Shown here one piece after another: positions 57,385 to 64,000 of a stretch of 64,000 nt of DNA. Position 1 is the first letter of the stretch, and each line of letters begins with the position of its first letter. Location of the stretch: NCBI GenBank assembly GCA_036245805.1, contig BTRK01000003.1:30955215-31019214 (forward strand), written 5' to 3'. The DNA comes from Pristionchus mayeri. Taxonomy: Eukaryota; Nematoda; Chromadorea; Rhabditida; Neodiplogasteridae. Under the pieces are notes generated by a model, which had not been told where the DNA came from, did not search any database, and saw only the letters and a list, made by a program, of their open reading frames with translations. Position numbers and translations under genes: made by a program.

Positions 57385-60300
57385 ATGTCTCGTTGAGGAA
57401 ATGAAGAGAATGGAGCAGGTTCGCTTTCTTTTCTATGGTACTTTCAATAGAATGAAAAGGAATGAATTAGATTAGCCTAAGATTATGCGGAGCAAAATTA
57501 TATGATCCGCCGTCAAGTGAAACCTTTGAAGCCAACACCTTCAAGGCAGAAAAGTGGTAGATATCCGAAATTCCAATCCGAATATTGCCTTGTCCTTCGC
57601 TGTATAAAAGACAATATTTTCTTTTCAGAGATCTCTCGGTCGAACTGCTCCATCTGCCAAGAAGAATTGTGAAATGGTGGAAGAAGACGACAGCTACGTA
57701 AGTTAATACGCAATTGGCATTTTGTTTTATACACATTTAGATAGTATTAGGTTGCAACATAAGTTTTGTCGCATTTCGGAGGTTCGCAATATTTCCACGA
57801 AGGATTCTTGTCAAACATTCCCGTTGCCTGACCTCCTAGCATATGTGTGGGGTGTGTATGCACATTCAAACTATAGGGTATAGCTGAACTGCCCATGCCG
57901 GCTATGTGAAAAATATTAACATGAACTGAATTAAATTTGGGGCAAAATTATTAATTTTTTTGACCGAGTGCTAGTTCGCAGAGACCAATAATGAACCAAA
58001 CTCCTACAGCATTGTGATATGCCCCGTGAATGCTCTTTCAAAATATATGTCAGATATGGTGCTTTGTTGAGCGGAGCCAAAGATATAGTTCACTGAATCA
58101 AAGGTTAGCCGATGATTCATAGTAAACGTGGCCAACTCTCCCGAATTCAGAACTACAGCAACAGTGACTAACATAAGCGCGTTCCAATTTTCACTAAGGG
58201 GGTATAATTTATCATTAAACATGCGAGGCAGATAATACTCTACTTGCGGAAAATTTGAAATTTTCATTAATTCAATTCGCGCAAAATTTTGTAAAAAATT
58301 CAACATTATGTGCTTCGAATTCAAAATTGTCATTCAAAAGCTATTGAGTTCCAAAATTATCCCAAATAGATAATGGTAAAGGAAGGGTTAATAGTTCGGA
58401 AGGACACAATAAATCAGATATTGAACATGTGTGTGAGGTATGAATTTGAACAAGGTGCAAATTTCAGTAGTTTCATTTACATTCTATCGTTCTGTACTGA
58501 GCCACTTATATGAACAGAACCCAATCGACCCCAAACTTTAACTGTATACTGACCAGTGGTATACTGTCTGTGACCACTCTGGGGGGAATTATATTCCACA
58601 TCTATTTGGATGTTGATATACATTGAGAAGAAAATTCGGCTTGCAAATTTTTTCCGGACCGTCACCTACCATCCACATTACACAATCTCATCTAATTTTC
58701 TAGAACACTTTTCGTTTGCCATTATCCGTGAGTGATTCAAAATTATGCCCATATATAGTACTTGACGCATATCACAAAAAAATCGACATAATTCCTCCTT
58801 TTCAAGAAGACCTGATGCGTGAAAATGATTTGTAATCTTGATCTCACTACAACTTTGTCTGTCTACTGTGCCTCTCAAACTGTTTTGACAGGACTGAAGT
58901 AAAGCGCGTAAGAAAGGGTATGCAGGCCCTCACTGATTATGAATAACGAAATTGAGATTAAATAAATTCCAAGAATTTTTGAGGTTAGAATGTATAAGCG
59001 ATATGACGCGACAAAACTTATGTTACAACCTGATACATACATTGTCTTTACTTGAAATTGTTATTTTTATCTGATATAATTCATTGTGATAGATGGGTAG
59101 AATATTTTTATGATTCACAATCGGGGTGGTTATTCCCTATATAATTTCGATATCGCAACCCCTGCTCCTCCTCGAATATCGCAATATGCGAGGGTAGGTA
59201 ATTGTGATTGTCGTAGGTGATATCAACCTATGTCAATTCTATAGCGAGTAGCTTACCGTAATAGACAATATACGGCTGTTTATTTTCTTTAATATGTTTT
59301 CCAGTTTCCGATCCTCTCTCTCCCGGATGAGCTTATCGGTGAAGTCTTCTCGTTTCTGTCTATCGAAGATCGATTCAAAGCTCGAGTGAACAAGAGACTC
59401 AATGAGATCGAATTGAAGTCCAAATACTTCGTGAAGAGTCTCAAGATTGGAGAAGTTGATTTTGTTGCTTAATATAGTGTTCATCCGAAATTGCTCTTTT
59501 TTCAGCTTTCCGGAGCCGAAATGGTGGAATATGTCTCTGAGAAGAAGCAGTTTCCCTATGGCAAGTATATAAAATAAGTCAGCATTAATATATTAAGGCA
59601 TAAACAATAAAAATATCTTTGTAGTGAGCAGGAAATCATTTTCGATGAGACGAAAGGATATTCGTCTGATTGTATCAGAAGAATCTCTCAGAATGCTTCT
59701 ATCGGACAACTCTCAGTGAAGGTTGGTGAAATCCATTCAAATATATTTTTTGTTGTTCTTCATGTTTTAATTCAAGTTTGCGACACACAAATAGTTGTTT
59801 AGTATTGAAATAATTTATTCCTATTACGATTCTGCCTGACAGAATTGCCTCAGTTAAGGCCAGTCCTACCATTCCACAATTTAGATTTTAACTTTTTTTT
59901 AGTTTGACATCCAGCTCAATTCCATCAATTCAAAATTCCATCGCGAAATCTACGATCTCACCAAGAATTTCGATGTCGATCATTTGATTCTCGATTTCAA
60001 GGTACTTATGTTACTAGAGATCGCAGAAAGATTTATCAGTCGAGTAATGCAATTGCCAATTGATTTGGCATAGTATTTGTTATAAATTATTCATTTCTCA
60101 TCAATCGTGAAACCATATTTAGTCTACTCTTTATTTCTGCGATTCTCTTTTCGTTATTTCTTTTATTTGACGTTAAATTTTCTATTACTCATTGTTCTTT
60201 GATCTCTATTTATCGACTAATCTCATTTCATACAGCAGGTATCATTTGCAGAGACATTTTGTGACTGAAGATGTGGTCAGTATTATTAACAGCTCATTCT

Positions 60301-61029
60301 TCGATGAAATTACGAAGAAATGCAAGTCTCTCAAGCTACCATTTCTGTCCCATTCAGTTACTTTAACTGATTTGCACGAATTGTACAAGGTGAGCATTCT
60401 TTGGAAATAATGCGTATTTTTCATTACTAATCAAAATTTATTGGTACGGCCTTATTTATCGAGAGTTGCAAGTTTTACTAACCATCTCTTAGAGTTGTTT
60501 GTCTTTGTTTAATTATTAATGTTTTCCAAAATATTACTCGTTTAAGGCAATGGTCGACGGTTCTTCGAAGCTTCTTTCACTCGAATTGGGAATCTTTCGG
60601 TCCAATTTCCTCAAGTTCCTCGCTCTCATCGGTGTCACCTACAGAGAGAGAAAGTTCTTCTCTAACAAGGATATCCAAGTGAGCTTGTTGTTGACATTTT
60701 GCCATTTATTCGATCTACAAAAATTGTCCCATATAGGTATTCGAAGATCCGGCGTTTCCGAAGGGAATTATTGGAGCACCTTGTGAGTTGCATGTTTGAT
60801 ATGGGCGTTTTTATACAACTCTCATGTTCAGATGTACGGTTTTGATATGTCTGATGGCTATCGGCACACTTACATCTTCGATGGGAATGTCGAGATATGG
60901 ATCAATTACGCTCTGATGAGAGATTCCCTTGGGGGTGAGATCAAACTCCGCTTGCACGAGTCTCAGGAGTCATTCTAGAGAGCGAAGTACGGTAGGAACT
61001 TGGTCAGACGTGATGTTGGTGCACAGTAG
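57385..61029 (+). pseudogene. F-box-like tandem copy 3, multiple lesions
   Basis: Exon 1 (57385-57418) has lost 20 bases, giving ATG TCT CGT TGA; a later ATG (57401) would restore the frame. Exons 2 and 3 (57630-57698; about 59306-59455) are open, with LPDELIGEVFSFLSIEDRF. The exon 4 donor GTAAGT has become ATAAGT. Exon 9 has a one-base insertion (CCGAAGGGAATT against CCGGAGGAATT). Exon 10 has a premature TAG (60976-60978) after HESQESF. Intron 2 contains a 1.29-kb mariner relic. Taken together this is a pseudogene, though its exons remain closer to copy 1 than copy 2's do. Confidence 0.8.
57746..59033 (-). mobile_element. Degenerate mariner element in intron 2 of F-box copy 3
   Basis: The ends TTAGGTTGCAACATAAG and CTTATGTTACAACCTGA are inverted repeats of about 28 bp and are flanked by TA. 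The 1288-bp length is that of a complete mariner. On the minus strand, 58878-58678 reads ELCRFFCDMRQVLYMGIIL then NEKCSRKLDEI, which resembles the mariner D-domain stretch (WWD-KGVI-YELL ... YC-QLD-L). Many stops and shifts show it is dead. Copies 1, 2 and 4 lack it. Confidence 0.7.
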
Positions 61030-61461
61030 AAGCATAGTACCCAATTATATTTCAATCTCTGTGTTTGGTCTGAAGTTTTTTCGTGTGATACTTTTCACTT
61101 ATCGTTATTGTTCGGTACGGTATCTAATCGATATCACCTAGAAGTGAGTGAGTTTCTCTAGTTATGTTCCAATTCGTCTCACTCGTTACAAATGTTTCTG
61201 TTATCCCATCCGATAAAGTATGTTTTCCAGAACAAGTTCACTTATTTATCACATTGGTTCAATGACCGTGACTATACCGTATTCCCGATCTTCTTTGAGC
61301 AATTCATCAGTCTCATCTAGATTCAAATGAGTGATAGTTAATCGATACAAATGGTTTATATTTACTATTCGTATTTTTACCCATCAGGGACGAGCTCAAT
61401 CAATTCTCGAATATAGTGATTCATTTTTATGAAATGAGAATCGAAATATTTTAGACTAGAA

Positions 61462-63576
61462 ATGTCTCGCGATCCAGTGGATGATCTGATTGAGGAAATG
61501 AAGAGAATGGAGCAGGTTTGTTTGCTTTTGTATGGCACTTTCAATAGAATAATAAGGAATTAATTAGATTAGCCTAAGATTATGCGGAGCAAAATTATAT
61601 GATCCGCCGTCAAGTGAAACGGTGAAGTCAACACCTTCAGGCACTTGGTAGATTTCTGAAGTTCGGGTTCGAATATTGCCTTACACTAACTATTTGTAGT
61701 ACTTTACTAAATAGTATGTAGACACTATTTGTCCTTATCAGAGATCTCTCGGTCGACCTGCCAAATCTATCAAGAAGAATTGTGAAATGGTGGCAGGAGA
61801 CGATAGCTACGTGAGTTATTACGCAATTATCCTGATCTTTTATACATGTTTAGAGAGTACAGACCTTTTCTTTAATTTTAATTGTTGTCTATATCTAATT
61901 AGCGATATATGGGTAGAACATTTATATACTACTCAATCCACATATTTTTTTATATATCCTGTTATATGTTTTCCAGTTTCCGATCCTCTCACTCCCGGAT
62001 GAACTCATCGGTGAAGTCTTTTCGTTTCTCTCTATCGAAGATCGATTCAAAGCTCGAGTCAACAAGAGACTGAATGCAATCGAATTGAAGTCCAAATACT
62101 TCGTGAAGAGTCTCGAGATTGGAGAAGTTTGATTTTGTTTCTTAATATAGTGTTAATCCAAAATTGCTCCTTTTTCAGCTTTCCGAAGCCGAAATGGTAG
62201 ATTATTTCACTAACAAGAAGAAGTATCCCTATGGGAAGTATAGAAAGTGAGCCATCATTAATATGTTACGTAATAAATCATTTGATATTTTTTTAGTGAG
62301 CAGGAAATCCTTTTCGATGAGAAGAAAGAATATTCGTCTGATTGCATCAAAAGAATCTCTCGAGATGCTTCTATCGGGCAACTCTCAGTAAAGGTTGGTG
62401 AAATCAATTAAAATATATTTTTCCTGTTCTTTTGATTCGTAGGAGTTACGGTCAGACCTACGATTCCACAATTTTGATGTTCGTTTTTTAGCTTGATGTC
62501 GAGCTCAAATTCCATCGTGAAATCTACAATCTCGTCAAGAGTTTCGATGTGGATCATCTGATTCTCGATTTCCGGGTTTAGACGACTTGTTCCTTCTCCT
62601 TTTGTGATCTCTTTTAATTGTTTAAATGTGCAATTACACATTATTCTTTGATCTCTATTTATCGATCAATCTCATACCATACAACAAGCAATATTTGCAG
62701 GGACGTCATGGTACTGATGAAATCTGTACTGTCATTAACAGCTCATTCTTCGCTGAAGTTACGAAGAAATGCAAGTCTGTCGTGATACCGTATCTGTCCC
62801 ATTCAGTAACTGATACTGATTTGCACCAATTGTACACGGTGAGCATTCTTTGAACATAATACGTTTCATAGAATTTACATTACGAATGAAACGATTTAAT
62901 GTCGATTATAGCTATCTAATTCTTGTTTGTCTCTGTTTAACCATTAATGTTTTAACGATAAATATTGTTGTAGGCGATGATAGCCGGTTCTTCGAAGCTC
63001 CGTTCACTGGAGATGGGAATCTTTGCCTTCGACTTCTTCAAGTTCCTCTCCCTCATCGGGATCACCTACAGAGATGGATGTTTTTTCTCCAACAAAAATA
63101 TCGAAGTGAGTTTGTTCTTGTCTGTTTACCATTTCTACGATATAAAACTGTTGTTTATAGATGTTCGTTGATCCAAAGTTTCCAGAGGAATTAATGGAGG
63201 ACCTTGTGAGTTGCATGTTTAATATCTGCGTATTCATTAGGGTTGGCAAAGCGAGGGATGCAACGAGCTCGTTACGCCTCCCCCATCGGTTTGTGAAATA
63301 AAGAGAGGGGGTGCGTAATGAGCTCGTTGCTTCCCATCGTTTTACCAACCCTAGTATTCAAGCAGCGCTCTTGTTTAGCTGTACAGTTATGATATGTCTG
63401 ATGGTTATCGGCACACTTACATCTTCGATGGAAATGTCGAACTATGGATGAGTTACCGTCTGATGAGAGGACACATGGCGGGTGAGATCAGACTCCGCTT
63501 CCACGAATCTCAGGAGTCACTCGATAATGCGAAGTACGGTAGGAAATTGGTCGAAGTTGATGTTTGTGCACAGTAG
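61462..63576 (+). CDS. F-box-like protein, tandem copy 4 (intact), 10 exons, 344 aa
   Basis: Ten exons join in phase: 61462-61515, 61742-61810, 61977-62126, 62179-62246, 62297-62393, 62492-62575, 62701-62838, 62974-63105, 63161-63205, 63379-63576. The F-box-like segment is ILSLPDELIGEVFSFLSIED plus RFKARVNKRLNAIELKSKYF. The C-terminal domain keeps INSSFFAEVTKKCKSV, FLSLIGITYRDGCFF and GYRHTYIFDGNVELWMSY. Exon 6 is 15 bases shorter than in copy 1 (loss of a QLNSINSK-like stretch), a deletion shared with copy 2. The stop lies eight residues after RKLVEVDV-type sequence, as in copies 2 and 3, whereas copy 1 ends in NLVKMLW. A hAT-like MITE sits in intron 9 without harm. TTTTAG ends 7 bases before the ATG. 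Confidence 0.8.
63237..63353. mobile_element. 117-bp hAT-like MITE in F-box copy 4 intron 9
   Basis: The ends TTAGGGTTGGCAAAGCGAGG and TCGTTTTACCAACCCTA are inverted repeats. GTATTCA is duplicated on both sides (63230-63236 and 63354-63360). The palindrome also includes CAACGAGCTCGTTACGC and its near complement. Terminus and duplication length fit hAT. Other copies of the gene lack it. Confidence 0.8.
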
Positions 63577-63960
63577 AAGCATAGTGCCCAATTATAATTC
63601 GCCCTCTGTGTTTGGTCTGAAGTTTTTTCGTGTAACACTTGTAACTTATAATTATTACTCGGTACGGTATCTAAACGATATCACTAGAAGTGAATGAGTT
63701 TCTCTCGTTATGTTCCAATTCGTCTCACTCGTTTTCCAGAACAAGTTCACTAATTTATGACATCGGTTCAATCACCGTGACTATACCTTATTCCCGATCT
63801 AATTTGAGCACTTCAATTGAGATTTTTAAAATACAGTTAATTAATTGATGTAAATGGTTGATATTTACTATTCTCTTTTTTTATCTATTACATACGAGTT
63901 CGATGTATTGAGTAAGGTCGCGATTAATTTTCTTGAAAATCGATACATTACAGAGTAGTA
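63577..63960. other. F-box intergenic spacer (repeated four times in the array)
   Basis: The spacers after copies 1-4 (53258-53681, 56973-57384, 61030-61461, 63577-63960) are homologous: each carries CGGTACG-TATCTAA-CGATATCAC and GACTATACC-TATTC-CGATCT. They represent shared 3'UTR and promoter sequence of the duplicated unit, with no other gene. Confidence 0.7.
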
Positions 63961-64000
63961 ATGTCTCGCGATCCAGTGGATGATCTGGTAGAGGAAATGA
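63961..64000 (+). CDS. F-box-like tandem copy 5, first exon only
   Basis: After ACATTACAG and 7 bases, ATGTCTCGCGATCCAGTGGA begins a fifth copy (MSRDPVDDLVEEM), identical in sense to copies 1 and 4, and it runs off the window. The array therefore continues downstream. Confidence 0.75.
   Translation, partial: MSRDPVDDLVEEM

Overview
The window is nematode nuclear DNA, most likely from a diplogastrid such as Pristionchus. The evidence is many exons of about 50-150 bp, short introns ending in TTTCAG-like acceptors, acceptor-like sites a few bases before start codons (as in spliced-leader trans-splicing), and orthologues of nematode genes. The genus is an inference.

Layout. (1) 1-3.0 kb, + strand: the broken last exon of a GT11-type alpha-1,2-fucosyltransferase, then a ten-exon paralogue of 335 codons whose ninth exon has no visible AG acceptor. 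(2) 3.7-14.1 kb, - strand: cytosolic aspartyl-tRNA synthetase (dars-1). I reconstructed 19 exons that join in frame to 538 aa. Intron 14 holds a near full-length CR1/jockey-like LINE flanked by a 24-bp target-site duplication. (3) 15.0-49.8 kb, - strand: one giant gene for a Furry-family protein (SAX-2 of C. elegans), with dozens of exons. Its introns hold many palindromic (foldback) elements, miniature transposons and tRNA-like sequences. (4) 51.2-64.0 kb, + strand: a tandem array of ten-exon F-box-like genes. Copies 1 and 4 look intact, copies 2 and 3 are broken, and copy 5 runs off the end. The array has been invaded by a SINE, a foldback, a mariner and a hAT-like MITE.

The host genes act separately: glycan fucosylation, tRNA charging, NDR-kinase-linked cell morphogenesis, and probable SCF-type substrate recognition. 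What ties the window together is repeat ecology. Inverted-repeat elements sit almost only in introns and nest inside one another. Two of them carry near-identical 260-270 bp hAT-like inserts with tRNA promoter boxes. Intronic sequence is also rich in two short motifs: TACGGTA, often forming the 5' splice site itself, and GTTTCAC, which resembles the core of nematode piRNA promoters. Exon boundaries, translations and duplications were read by eye; no search or alignment was run.
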